From: Dehalococcoidia bacterium
Lineage (GTDB): Bacteria; Chloroflexota; Dehalococcoidia; SM23-28-2
Reading direction: 5' to 3'
DNA: 23,801 nt
NCBI GenBank assembly: GCA_022866185.1
Contig: JALHUG010000214.1
Coordinates: 1 to 23,801, forward strand
This document shows, piece after piece, positions 15,838-22,813 of this stretch. Within the stretch, counting starts at the first letter, position 1. The number at the start of each line of letters is the position of its first letter. Made by a program: the position numbers and the translations under genes. The notes beneath the pieces were generated by a model. The model saw nothing but the letters and a program-made list of their open reading frames with translations, was not told the DNA's origin and did not search any database.

Positions 15838-15874
15838 GGGAAGACTGACAGCGGAATGGAAGCAGAGTGAGCCC

Positions 15875-16636
15875 ATGTGGCGAGTGACGTTTGTAGGGCA
15901 AGACAGGCAGAAGGTGGAGCACCTAGCCCGCGAGCTGGAGGGAGAGGGCTATTGGACTGCCGTCTGCCTACCAGAGGAAGCGACCACGGCCCTGGCGAAT
16001 GGGTCTCGGCCGGACGCGTTGGTGGTGGACGCGACCTCCAGCGACGCGGCGGCTGGCCTAGCTGGCCTGCTGCAGGAGGTTGGCGGGACTGAGGCCACGC
16101 CGACAGTAGTCCTCATCGGGGAAGAACAGCTCTCCACCTACGAGCCGCCCCAGGACATCGCCGATTTTCTCGTCCTGCCTGCCAGGGCCGCTGAGCTGGC
16201 TGCTCGTATCCGTCAGCTACTACGGCGACACGCTCCCCTGGGGGGCAACAACAGACTGTGCTGCGGTGACCTGGTCATCAACCTGGCCAGCCGTGAGGTA
16301 TTCCTGGCAGGTCAGCTTGTGACTCTGGCCTACAAGGAGTATGAGCTTCTGCATTTCCTCCTCTCTAGTCCTGATACGGTGTTCACCCGCGAGGCTCTGC
16401 TGAACAAGGTCTGGGGTTACGACTTCTATGGCGGCGCCCGCACAGTGGATGTCCACATCCGCCGCCTGCGCAGCAAGATCGAGGACGCTCGCCACTCCTT
16501 CATCGAGACTGTGCGCAACGTGGGCTACCGCTTTCGCGCCGCCCCACAAGATCACAGAGACTCCCCTTCCAGCATCGCCAGTAACAAGGTTTTGACGCCT
16601 GGGAAACCTAGCGGTAACAATTCCCCCCTACTATAA
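15875..16636 (+). CDS. glnR: Orphan OmpR-type regulator resembling GlnR
   Basis: The 253-residue protein has a receiver-like domain (1-115) and an OmpR-type winged helix (about 130-222). The receiver is degenerate: Asp52 sits at the phosphorylation position, but the first-strand acidic pair is reduced (VGQD), the conserved Thr is Ile81 and the conserved Lys before Pro is Leu101, so ordinary phosphorelay control is unlikely. The DNA-binding half (LAYKEYELLHFLL, LLNKVWGYDFYGGARTVDVH, RRLRSKIE, ETVRNVGYRF) reads very like actinobacterial GlnR. No histidine kinase is adjacent. It lies between gltB3 and amtB, and GlnR-box-like sequences flank both transcription units. The last ~30 residues are unstructured and their DNA contains the amtB operator. 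The ribosome site is weak. Naming it GlnR is an inference from resemblance, context and sites. Confidence 0.75.
   Translation: MWRVTFVGQDRQKVEHLARELEGEGYWTAVCLPEEATTALANGSRPDALVVDATSSDAAAGLAGLLQEVGGTEATPTVVLIGEEQLSTYEPPQDIADFLVLPARAAELAARIRQLLRRHAPLGGNNRLCCGDLVINLASREVFLAGQLVTLAYKEYELLHFLLSSPDTVFTREALLNKVWGYDFYGGARTVDVHIRRLRSKIEDARHSFIETVRNVGYRFRAAPQDHRDSPSSIASNKVLTPGKPSGNNSPLL
16581..16618 (+). promoter_or_regulatory. GlnR-box-like operator upstream of amtB
   Basis: Four pentamers lie at exact 11-bp spacing: GTAAC (16581-16585), TTGAC (16592-16596), GAAAC (16603-16607) and GTAAC (16614-16618). GAAAC and GTnAC are the b and a half-sites of the actinobacterial GlnR consensus, in that spacing. 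The block lies inside the 3' end of the regulator gene, 13 bases before a TATAAG. Confidence 0.65.
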
Positions 16637-16637
16637 G
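16632..16637 (+). promoter_or_regulatory. Probable -10 of amtB promoter
   Basis: TATAAG matches the -10 consensus at five of six bases and overlaps the stop codon of the regulator gene. No good -35 is present 17 bases upstream (TAGCGG); instead the GlnR-like operator occupies that space, as expected for an activated promoter. Confidence 0.45.
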
Positions 16638-16693
16638 GGACGGATATGGCACGCGTCCCTTGTTGAGGGCGAGAAGAGAAAGGGGGGATGGAG

Positions 16694-18079
16694 ATGCCTA
16701 CTGTGGACACAGGCGACACTGCGTGGGTGCTGGTTTCAGCCGTCCTGGTGATGATCATGACGCCGGGCTTGGGCTTCTTCTACGGCGGGCTGGTACGCCA
16801 CAAGAACGTCCTCAGCACCATCATGCACAGCTTCATAACTGTTGCCCTGATCAGCATTATCTGGGTGCTCTGGGGCTACAGCCTGGCCTTTGGCCCCGAC
16901 AAGGGCCACTTCATTGGTGGGCTCGATTGGCGCGGCCTAGCCCACGTGGGGCAGGCGCCCAACGCTGACTACGCCCCCACCATTCCTCATCAGGCCTTCA
17001 TGGTATTCCAGCTCATGTTTGCCATCATCACGCCGGCCCTCATCACCGGCGCTTTCGCCGAGAGGGCCAAGTTCAGCACATTCCTGGTGTTCACCGTCCT
17101 GTGGTCTACCCTCGTATACTGTCCCGTAGCCCACTGGGTCTGGGGGACGGGCGGCTGGCTGAAGGAACTGGGCACCCTCGACTTTGCCGGTGGCACCGTC
17201 GTTCACATCACCTCAGGGGTAGCTGCCCTGGCAGCGGCCTTGGCTTTCGGCAAGCGCATCGGGTTCGGCGACGAGCCGATGGAGCCGCACGATATCACTT
17301 ATGTCGTCTTGGGGGCGGCCCTCCTCTGGTTTGGCTGGTTCGGCTTCAATGGCGGGAGCGCCCTGACATCGGGCGGAGCGGCGGCCAACGCCTTCGTGGT
17401 GACCAACACCGCCGCCGCCGCGGGGGCCCTCACCTGGGTAGTGATGAGCTGGTGGCTCACAAAGAAGCCCAGCGTGGTGGGGGCCGCTGCCGGCGGCGTG
17501 GCCGGCCTGGTGGCCATCACTCCTGCTTCGGGCTTTGTGAGCGCTATGCCCGCGATTCTCATCGGCGGCGGGGCTGGTTTCTTCTGCTACATGGCCATCC
17601 GCCTGCGGAGCAAGCTCGCCCTGGACGACGCCCTGGACGTCTGGGGCGTCCACGGCGTTGGCGGAACCTGGGGAGCTCTGGCTACCGGCATCTTCGCCAC
17701 CGCTGCCGTGGGCGGTGTCGGCGGCGTCATCGACGGCGAGGTGAGCCAGTTGGCCAAGCAACTGGTCGCCATCGGCGCCGTCTGGGGTTATTCCTTCGTT
17801 GTCACATTCCTGATCCTGAAGGTCCTCGACCTAGTGATGGGTCTGCGGGTGTCAGAGGAGGAGGAGCTGGCTGGCCTGGACGTTTCTCAGCACGGGGAGC
17901 GGGCCTACGCTGCCCCCGTAGGGCTGCTGAGCACAGTGGCGGCCGCCGCTGCTACCCTCTCCCTGGATGACACAGCGCATTCCACCGTCCGCAGCAGTGC
18001 CCGGAAAGACGGAGGAGGCCAGCGCCTACCCCGTCACGTCTCTCTCAGCCAGGAGAGCCTCCAAGGGAGCCCAGGATGA
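16694..18079 (+). CDS. amtB: Ammonium transporter AmtB
   Basis: The 461-residue Amt/MEP/Rh channel imports ammonium. The N-terminal TWVLVS-like segment reads DTGDTAWVLVSAVLV, followed by MTPGLGFFYGGLVR and eleven predicted membrane helices. The pore histidine pair lies in AGGTVVHITSG and DVWGVHGVGG, and the aromatic/phenyl gate region includes FAFERAKF-like GAFAERAKF. The ATG at 16694 is preferred because AAAGGGGGG ends 6 bases before it; an ATG at 16688 sits on that site. The usual cytoplasmic tail (EEEELAGLDVSQHGERAYA) that docks PII is present, but about 50 further residues follow, rich in Ser, Ala and Arg and unlike the family. The stop overlaps the glnK start as ATGA. Confidence 0.96.
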   Translation: MPTVDTGDTAWVLVSAVLVMIMTPGLGFFYGGLVRHKNVLSTIMHSFITVALISIIWVLWGYSLAFGPDKGHFIGGLDWRGLAHVGQAPNADYAPTIPHQAFMVFQLMFAIITPALITGAFAERAKFSTFLVFTVLWSTLVYCPVAHWVWGTGGWLKELGTLDFAGGTVVHITSGVAALAAALAFGKRIGFGDEPMEPHDITYVVLGAALLWFGWFGFNGGSALTSGGAAANAFVVTNTAAAAGALTWVVMSWWLTKKPSVVGAAAGGVAGLVAITPASGFVSAMPAILIGGGAGFFCYMAIRLRSKLALDDALDVWGVHGVGGTWGALATGIFATAAVGGVGGVIDGEVSQLAKQLVAIGAVWGYSFVVTFLILKVLDLVMGLRVSEEEELAGLDVSQHGERAYAAPVGLLSTVAAAAATLSLDDTAHSTVRSSARKDGGGQRLPRHVSLSQESLQGSPG

Positions 18080-18417
18080 ACAAGGTCGAAGCGATCATCC
18101 GTCCCGAGAAGCTGGAGGCCGTGAAGGACGCCCTAGCCGAAGCAGGGTTCGTGGGCTTGAACATAGTGCAAGTCGTAGGACGGGGAGTCCAGAAGGGCAT
18201 TGTCCACGCCGGACGTGGCAGCGAGGCCCATGCCATCGACATGCTGCCCAAGGTGAAGATGGAGCTGGTGGTGCGAGACGACGACACGGAGACGGTACTG
18301 CACATCATTACGGAAGCGGCCCGCACCGGCCACATCGGCGACGGCAAGATCTTCGTCATACCGGTGGCCGATGCTATCCGCGTGCGCACGGACGAGCGGG
18401 GCGAGGTGGCAATATGA
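18076..18417 (+). CDS. glnK: PII signalling protein GlnK with altered T-loop
   Basis: The 113-residue PII protein binds ATP/ADP and 2-oxoglutarate and blocks AmtB through its T-loop. Core features are kept: the MNKVEAIIRPEKL start, Gln39-Lys40 in GVQKG, LPKVKMELVV and the B-loop TGHIGDGKIFV. In the T-loop the uridylylation Tyr51 of the usual RGxEY is Ala51 (RGSEA), and one extra residue lies before the DML strand compared with E. coli GlnB. Ser49, the residue phosphorylated in cyanobacteria, is present. Uridylylation therefore looks impossible, and control would be by effectors alone or by another modification. The ATG overlaps the amtB stop, the classic amtB-glnK pairing. Confidence 0.95.
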   Translation: MNKVEAIIRPEKLEAVKDALAEAGFVGLNIVQVVGRGVQKGIVHAGRGSEAHAIDMLPKVKMELVVRDDDTETVLHIITEAARTGHIGDGKIFVIPVADAIRVRTDERGEVAI

Positions 18418-18442
18418 GTGGAGCGACAAATCCAATCAGAAC

Positions 18443-18468
18443 GTGACATGGCAAGCAAAAGCAGTGAC
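18443..18468 (+). promoter_or_regulatory. Imperfect GlnR-box candidate before glnA
   Basis: Two GTGAC pentamers (gTnAc type) lie at 18443-18447 and 18464-18468. Their 21-bp distance is one base short of the 22-bp spacing seen at the other two sites, and no GAAAC is in register. This is a weak candidate, mentioned because glnA is a classic GlnR target. Confidence 0.25.
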
Positions 18469-18487
18469 TAGCGGTTTTCTGATGAAG

Positions 18488-18505
18488 TTGCCCAGTATTG
18501 GGCAA
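18488..18505 (+). promoter_or_regulatory. Hairpin in glnA leader next to ribosome site
   Basis: TTGCCCA-GTAT-TGGGCAA is a perfect 7-bp stem with a tetraloop, ending 5 bases before the AAGGAGGTGG ribosome site (18511-18520) of glnA. It could affect translation or mRNA stability, or be a DNA operator. It does not resemble the known glutamine riboswitch by eye. Confidence 0.4.
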
Positions 18506-18525
18506 AGCCAAAGGAGGTGGCCGAG

Positions 18526-19968
18526 ATGAACCCGCAGGAAGCACAGCAAGTTTTCGAGCTGATCAAGGCCAAGCACATCCAGATCATCGACCTCAAGTTC
18601 AACGACCTGCCCGGCCTGTGGCAGCACTTCTCCATGCCCGTCACCGAGCTCACCGAGATGGACGATCTGACCAAGACCATCTGGGAGGAAGGTGTGGGCT
18701 TCGATGGCTCCAGCATCCGCGGCTTCCAGAAGATTCAAGAGAGCGACATGATCCTCATACCCGACCCCTCGACCGCTCGCCTGGACCCCGCCTGCCAGAT
18801 ACCCACCCTCAGCATGATCTGCGACATCTGCGACCCGCTCACCAAGCAGCCATACAGTCGCGACCCCCGCTACATCGCCAAGAAAGCAGAGCAGTACCTT
18901 CGCTCCACCGGCATCGCCGACATCAGCTTCTGGGGGCCGGAGCTGGAGTTCTTCGTCTTCGATGACGTGCGCTTCGACCAGGCCGAACAGTACGGCTTCT
19001 ACTACATCGACTCCGTCGAAGGGGAGTGGAACAGCGGCCGCGACGAGAATCCCAACCTGGGCTATAAGCCCCGCTTCAAGGAGGGCTACTTCCCGGTGCC
19101 GCCCCACGACTCCATGCAGGACCTGCGCAGCGAGATGATCCTGACGATGATCAACGTGGGCATCCCTATCGAGGTGCACCACCACGAGGTGGCCACCGCC
19201 GGCCAGGCCGAGATCGACATGAAGTTCGACAGCCTGATCAACATGGCCGACAAGGTCATGTGGTACAAGTATATCGTTAAGAACATCGCCCGCAAACACG
19301 GTAAGGTGGCCACCTTCATGCCCAAGCCCCTATTCGGCGACAACGGCTCCGGCATGCACACCCACATGAGCCTCTGGAAAAACAGCACCAATGTCTTCTA
19401 CGACCCCGAGGGCTACGCCCTCATTAGTCAGACGGCCCGCCACTACATCGGCGGCCTCCTCAAGCACTCGCCTGCCCTAATGGCCTTGTGCGCTCCCACC
19501 ACCAACTCCTACAAGCGTCTGGTTCCGGGCTATGAGGCGCCGGTGAACCTGGTCTACTCCGCCGGCAACCGCAGCGCGGCCGTGCGGGTGCCGGTGTACA
19601 CCTCCAATCCTCAGACAAAGCGGTTGGAGTATCGCCCGCCCGATGGAACCTGCAATCCCTATCTGGCCTTCTCCGCCATGCTCTTGGCTGGCCTGGACGG
19701 AATCGAGAACGAGATCGACCCCGGGCCCCCTCTGGACAAGAACACCTACGAGCTGAGCCCCGAGGAGGAGAAAGCCGTTCCCACCGTTCCCGGCTCGCTG
19801 GATGAAGCCCTGGACGCTCTGGAAGAGGACAATGAGTTCCTTCTGAAAGGCGGTGTGTTCACCAGCGATGTCCTGGAGGTCTGGCTGGAGTACAAGCGGC
19901 AGCACGAGCTGGACCCCGTGCGGCTGCGCCCCCACCCGTGGGAGTTCTACCTCTACTTCGATGTCTAG
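18526..19968 (+). CDS. glnA: Glutamine synthetase type I
   Basis: The 480-residue GSI enzyme makes glutamine from glutamate, ammonia and ATP as a dodecamer. Signatures are GVGFDGSSIRGFQ in the N-terminal beta-grasp, FWGPELEFFVFD (metal ligands), EVHHHEVATAGQAEID, MPKPLFGDNGSGMHTHMSL (ATP and glutamate site), NSYKRLVPGYEAP and RLEYRPPDGTCNPYLAF. The adenylylation loop keeps its Tyr (LDKNTYELSPEEE), so it belongs to the adenylylatable GSI-beta style, although no adenylyltransferase is seen in the window. The ATG at 18526 is chosen because AAGGAGGTGG lies at 18511-18520; the GTG at 18517 sits inside that site. It follows amtB-glnK after 108 bases holding a possible regulatory hairpin. Confidence 0.97.
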   Translation: MNPQEAQQVFELIKAKHIQIIDLKFNDLPGLWQHFSMPVTELTEMDDLTKTIWEEGVGFDGSSIRGFQKIQESDMILIPDPSTARLDPACQIPTLSMICDICDPLTKQPYSRDPRYIAKKAEQYLRSTGIADISFWGPELEFFVFDDVRFDQAEQYGFYYIDSVEGEWNSGRDENPNLGYKPRFKEGYFPVPPHDSMQDLRSEMILTMINVGIPIEVHHHEVATAGQAEIDMKFDSLINMADKVMWYKYIVKNIARKHGKVATFMPKPLFGDNGSGMHTHMSLWKNSTNVFYDPEGYALISQTARHYIGGLLKHSPALMALCAPTTNSYKRLVPGYEAPVNLVYSAGNRSAAVRVPVYTSNPQTKRLEYRPPDGTCNPYLAFSAMLLAGLDGIENEIDPGPPLDKNTYELSPEEEKAVPTVPGSLDEALDALEEDNEFLLKGGVFTSDVLEVWLEYKRQHELDPVRLRPHPWEFYLYFDV

Positions 19969-20007
19969 AATCTGCCCCAGCGGGGGCGCGATGACGCGGC
20001 TCCAGCG

Positions 20008-20045
20008 GCACCCCCGTCCGCAGGCGCGACAGCGAGCGGGGGTGC
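20008..20045 (+). terminator. Possible terminator hairpin after glnA
   Basis: GCACCCCC (20008-20015) pairs with GGGGGTGC (20038-20045), 8 bp perfect, around a GC-rich loop. A smaller GCCCC/GGGGC hairpin precedes it just after the glnA stop. No T-run follows, so termination would be Rho-dependent or partial. Confidence 0.35.
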
Positions 20046-20091
20046 TAAGCTGGCCCGTCGTCGGGCTGATACAGTACACTCTGGAATAGAG

Positions 20092-20721
20092 ATGAATGTG
20101 AAGCCGATCGTTATCGACTACGGAGCCGGCAATCTGCGCAGCGTGGCCATAGCGCTGAAACGGCTGGGACTCGACCCGTTGGTGACCTCCGACCCCAAGG
20201 CCGTACGCACTGCCGACGCCTTGATCCTGCCCGGGGTGGGAGCTGCCGCGGACACTATGAGCAACCTGGCCCAGCGCCGGTTAGTGGAGCCCATCCGCGA
20301 GTACATCGCCAGCGGCCGGCCTTTCCTGGGCATCTGCATGGGGCTTCAGGTCTTGTTCTCGCTTAGCGAGGAGGGCGGCGAGCACCCCTGTCTGGACATC
20401 CTGCCAGGACGGGTACGGCGTCTCCCTGACGGCCTGAAGGTGCCCCACATGGGCTGGAATCGAGTGCGCCAGCGCTGCCAGCACCCCATCTTCGACGGCA
20501 TCTCTGACGGCGCCCTCTTCTACTTTGTCCACAGCTACTATGCCCACCCTGAGGACCCTTCAGTCGTGATAGGCGAGACCGACTACGGCGTCACCTTCCC
20601 CGCCGTTGTGGCCAAGGACAACATCGTGGCCACCCAGTTCCACCCCGAGAAGAGCGCCGAGCCTGGCCTTCGCCTCTATGAGAACTTCCTCCGCATGACT
20701 CAGGCGAGCGGCCTCGGATAA
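20092..20721 (+). CDS. hisH: Imidazole glycerol phosphate synthase glutaminase subunit HisH
   Basis: The 209-residue class I glutamine amidotransferase normally supplies ammonia to HisF for imidazole glycerol phosphate and AICAR formation in histidine synthesis. The start VIDYGAGNLRSV is the HisH hallmark; GICMGLQVLF contains the nucleophile Cys82, and ATQFHPEKS gives the catalytic His and Glu. HMGWNRV and YFVHSYYA are also HisH-type. No hisF or other his gene lies nearby in the window; its neighbours are glnA and a membrane protein, so it is detached from a histidine operon. It may be co-transcribed with glnA because it consumes glutamine. The ribosome site is weak (GGAATAGAG). Confidence 0.93.
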   Translation: MNVKPIVIDYGAGNLRSVAIALKRLGLDPLVTSDPKAVRTADALILPGVGAAADTMSNLAQRRLVEPIREYIASGRPFLGICMGLQVLFSLSEEGGEHPCLDILPGRVRRLPDGLKVPHMGWNRVRQRCQHPIFDGISDGALFYFVHSYYAHPEDPSVVIGETDYGVTFPAVVAKDNIVATQFHPEKSAEPGLRLYENFLRMTQASGLG

Positions 20722-20759
20722 GGGATAGGCCCCTAACCTGCTCCATCCCTAGAGATTGT

Positions 20760-20769
20760 CACAGCTGTG
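20760..20769. promoter_or_regulatory. CACAGCTGTG palindrome
   Basis: A perfect 10-bp palindrome, extended with wobble-type mismatches to 16 bp, lies in the 172-base gap between hisH and the small membrane protein gene. It may be an operator. Nothing else was seen in that gap. Confidence 0.2.
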
Positions 20770-20893
20770 GCAGTTTGAAAGTAGGGGTGGAAGGTCCTAA
20801 CATCGTCCACGACTCGGAGCCATGGGCACAGTCGTCTTGGCTGTAGACTTGGAACCACTTGGAGGGTTAAAGTGAAATCCGAAGAGCAATCTC

Positions 20894-21190
20894 ATGCCAA
20901 AGACTCTTCTAGGTAAATGGTCGGTCGGATTAATTATCCTTTTCTTCTCATTATTCGCAACGCTTAACTTCCTTGCTGCTTCTGGACAGGAGGGTGGCGA
21001 CACATTCTCTGATAACTTGACGCTTGCTATACCTGCACTTGGAGCGGGAGCTGCCGGAGTACTCGCTTTCTTTACCGGGATTATTGGCATCATACGAAGT
21101 AAAGAGCGATCGGTTCTTGTTTTTGTAGCCTCTGCAATCGGCCTTCTTATTCTGCTTTTCATGCTTGGTGAGATTCTATCCCCACACTAG
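20894..21190 (+). CDS. Small membrane protein, AT-richer than surroundings
   Basis: A 98-residue protein with three predicted membrane helices: about residues 10-31 (VGLIILFFSLFATLNFLAAS), 44-68 (ALGAGAAGVLAFFTGIIGII) and 74-93 (SVLVFVASAIGLLILLFML). A short charged loop (RSKERS) separates the last two. I do not recognise a family. Codon use and base composition are visibly richer in A and T than in the nitrogen genes around it, suggesting a different origin. The ribosome site is weak (GAAGAG, 9 bases before the ATG). It is isolated between hisH and the convergent cutA gene. Confidence 0.7.
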   Translation: MPKTLLGKWSVGLIILFFSLFATLNFLAASGQEGGDTFSDNLTLAIPALGAGAAGVLAFFTGIIGIIRSKERSVLVFVASAIGLLILLFMLGEILSPH

Positions 21191-21247
21191 AAAGCCTTTA
21201 GATCAGATTTCGTACTTCAAAATTGCGCCCTAGGCACAAGGATTCGT

Positions 21248-21571
21248 CTATTGCTCCGCGGTCTCGGCCTCGAGCCATTCAAGGTAGCGACGACTTCCCT
21301 GCTGCACGGGGAAGGCAAGAATCTCGGGAACGTCATAGGAATGGGCCTTGCTTATGAGGGCTTCTATCCTGTCGTAGTCGGCCGATCTTGCCTTGATCAG
21401 GCACACCCATTCCTCCGCCTCCTCTATCTTCCCCTTCCACCAGTACTTGCTCTGAACCGGACCGAAAACCTGCACACAAGCGGCCGCCCGGCTCTCGAGC
21501 AGGGTTTGGGCTATTCTGCTGGCAAGGTCGGGGCTGTCCGTTGTTGTCACCACCTGGATGTATGCCGCCAC
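21248..21571 (-). CDS. cutA: CutA1 divalent-cation tolerance protein
   Basis: The 107-residue protein belongs to the CutA family, a trimeric ferredoxin-like fold structurally related to PII. Typical motifs are VVTTTDSPDLASRIAQTLLE, RAAACVQVFGPVQSKYWWKG, WVCLIKARSADYDRIEALI and YDVPEILAFPVQQGSRRYLEW. The true role is uncertain; it is linked to copper tolerance in E. coli. The start is GTG at 21571 with AAAGGAG six bases upstream. It lies 50 bases after purU on the same strand and may be co-transcribed with it. Confidence 0.95.
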   Translation of the reverse strand: MAAYIQVVTTTDSPDLASRIAQTLLESRAAACVQVFGPVQSKYWWKGKIEEAEEWVCLIKARSADYDRIEALISKAHSYDVPEILAFPVQQGSRRYLEWLEAETAEQ

Positions 21572-21621
21572 GCTCAGCTCCTTTCAGCGAGGCCTCACAC
21601 CAGAGGTGACCCCGCCGGGCA

Positions 21622-22488
21622 TCAATCGAAGACCACGGTCTTGTTGCCGTAGACCAGAATCCGGTGCCTCAGGTGCAGAGACACCGCCCGGGCCAGCACA
21701 ACCCTCTCCAGGTCCTTGCCCTTCCTCATGAGATCCTCGACAGAGTCCCGATGGCTGACCCGCACCACGTCCTGTTCGATTATTGGGCCCTCATCCAGGT
21801 CCTCAGTCACGTAGTGGCTGGTGGCACCGATTATCTTTACGCCCCGCTCGTACGCCTGATGATAGGGGCGGCCGCCGGGGAAGGCAGGGAGGAAGGAGTG
21901 GTGGATGTTGATGGCACGGTTCCGGAAGTGCCTCACGAACTCCCCGCCCAGTATTTGCATATACCTGGCGAGGACCACCAGGTCTACCCGCTGCTCCTCC
22001 AGCAACTCGATCTGCTTTAGCTCCTGGGCAGCCCTCGTTTCCTTGGTGATGGGGAAGAAATGGTACTTTGGCCCGAAACTCTCGACGAACTGCTGCAGGT
22101 CCGGATGGTTGCTGATCACGAGCGGAATCTCGGCTTCAAGCTCCCCCATCCGATGTCTCAGCAGGAGGTCGTCGAGGCAGTGCTCCAGCCTGGACACGAA
22201 GATGGCTATTCGCGGAACGTAGTCCGAGAAGTGCAGCTCCCACTGCATGCCGAACTTCTCGGCGATGGGCCTAAACACATCGGCAAGCTCGGCACGAGGG
22301 ATACGGAAGTCGCCGAGCTCCCACTCTATCCGCTGAAGGAAGAGCCCGGCCTCGGCATCCACATGCTGGTCGGCATGGACTATGTTGCCGTTGTTCCGAT
22401 AGATGAAGTCCGATGTCCCTGCCACCAGGCCCTTTTGGTCCCGGCAGGACAGAAGCAGAACAGCAGCGGTCGTGTCTCTCGCCATCAC
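21622..22488 (-). CDS. purU: Formyltetrahydrofolate deformylase PurU
   Basis: The 288-residue enzyme hydrolyses 10-formyl-THF to formate and THF, balancing one-carbon pools. The N-terminal ACT domain (about residues 8-85) begins AAVLLLSCRDQKGLVAGTSD; the formyltransferase-fold domain follows (IAIFVSRLEHCLDDLL, VDLVVLARYMQIL, NIHHSFLPAFPGGRPYHQAY, IGATSHYVTEDLDEGPII). The Asn-His and late Asp (DLDEGP) correspond to the catalytic set of the family. The first codon is GTG at 22488 followed by ATG at 22485, and either may be used; no strong ribosome site is present. The promoter at 22537-22565 lies about 40 bases upstream. ACT domains in this family usually respond to glycine or methionine. Confidence 0.96.
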   Translation of the reverse strand: MMARDTTAAVLLLSCRDQKGLVAGTSDFIYRNNGNIVHADQHVDAEAGLFLQRIEWELGDFRIPRAELADVFRPIAEKFGMQWELHFSDYVPRIAIFVSRLEHCLDDLLLRHRMGELEAEIPLVISNHPDLQQFVESFGPKYHFFPITKETRAAQELKQIELLEEQRVDLVVLARYMQILGGEFVRHFRNRAINIHHSFLPAFPGGRPYHQAYERGVKIIGATSHYVTEDLDEGPIIEQDVVRVSHRDSVEDLMRKGKDLERVVLARAVSLHLRHRILVYGNKTVVFD

Positions 22489-22536
22489 TCAGCCGAAATG
22501 GGAGCGAGCTGTCTCCCAGACTCTCCCTGGCCACTC

Positions 22537-22565
22537 ATTATATTTGCCCTGACATTGGCTGTCAC
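22537..22565 (-). promoter_or_regulatory. Sigma-70-like promoter for purU
   Basis: On the minus strand GTGACA (22565-22560), a 17-base spacer and a perfect TATAAT (22542-22537) form a strong -35/-10 pair. The start would fall near 22530, giving a leader of about 42 bases before purU. Confidence 0.7.
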
Positions 22566-22614
22566 CAGGTGTGGGGACGGTGGGCCGGTTCGCCGTTGGC
22601 GGCTTGATTCGCGA

Positions 22615-22675
22615 CCCCCGCCTGAAGGCGGGGGCATCGGATTGACCTCCCCAGGCCCCCCCGACCTGTCGGGGG
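22615..22675. repeat. Pair of GC-rich tetraloop hairpins
   Basis: CCCCCGCC-TGAA-GGCGGGGG (22615-22634) and CCCCCCGA-CCTG-TCGGGGGG (22656-22675) are two perfect 8-bp stems 21 bases apart, just upstream of the purU promoter. They may insulate purU from upstream minus-strand transcription, or be REP-like elements. No T-run follows the minus-strand read. Confidence 0.55.
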
Positions 22676-22813
22676 GTTGCGTGTGAACTCACCAATCACG
22701 AGCCAATTACGGGGACAGTGGGTGATAACCGCGGTCCTCGGGAGCCCCATCCTCTTTGGATGCTTGCTCGCTGAGCGCTGAGACTGGCCGCTGCTGGGGT
22801 GCCCTGGCTGCTC

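Larger units (their letters stand above)
22489..22813. other. Intergenic region before purU
   Basis: The 325-base gap contains the purU promoter and two GC-rich hairpins. The remaining part, 22680-22813, shows no gene or structure I can support. Confidence 0.5.

Noticed and set aside
15755..15874. N-terminal extension of the GlnR-like regulator into gltB3
   Set aside because: The receiver fold begins at the ATG at 15875 (WRVTFVG); the upstream residues are out-of-frame gltB3.
18436..19299. Long minus-strand open frame opposite glnA
   Set aside because: A shadow of the well-defined glutamine synthetase gene; the Val/Leu/His/Asp-rich translation is typical of antisense reading of GC-rich codons.
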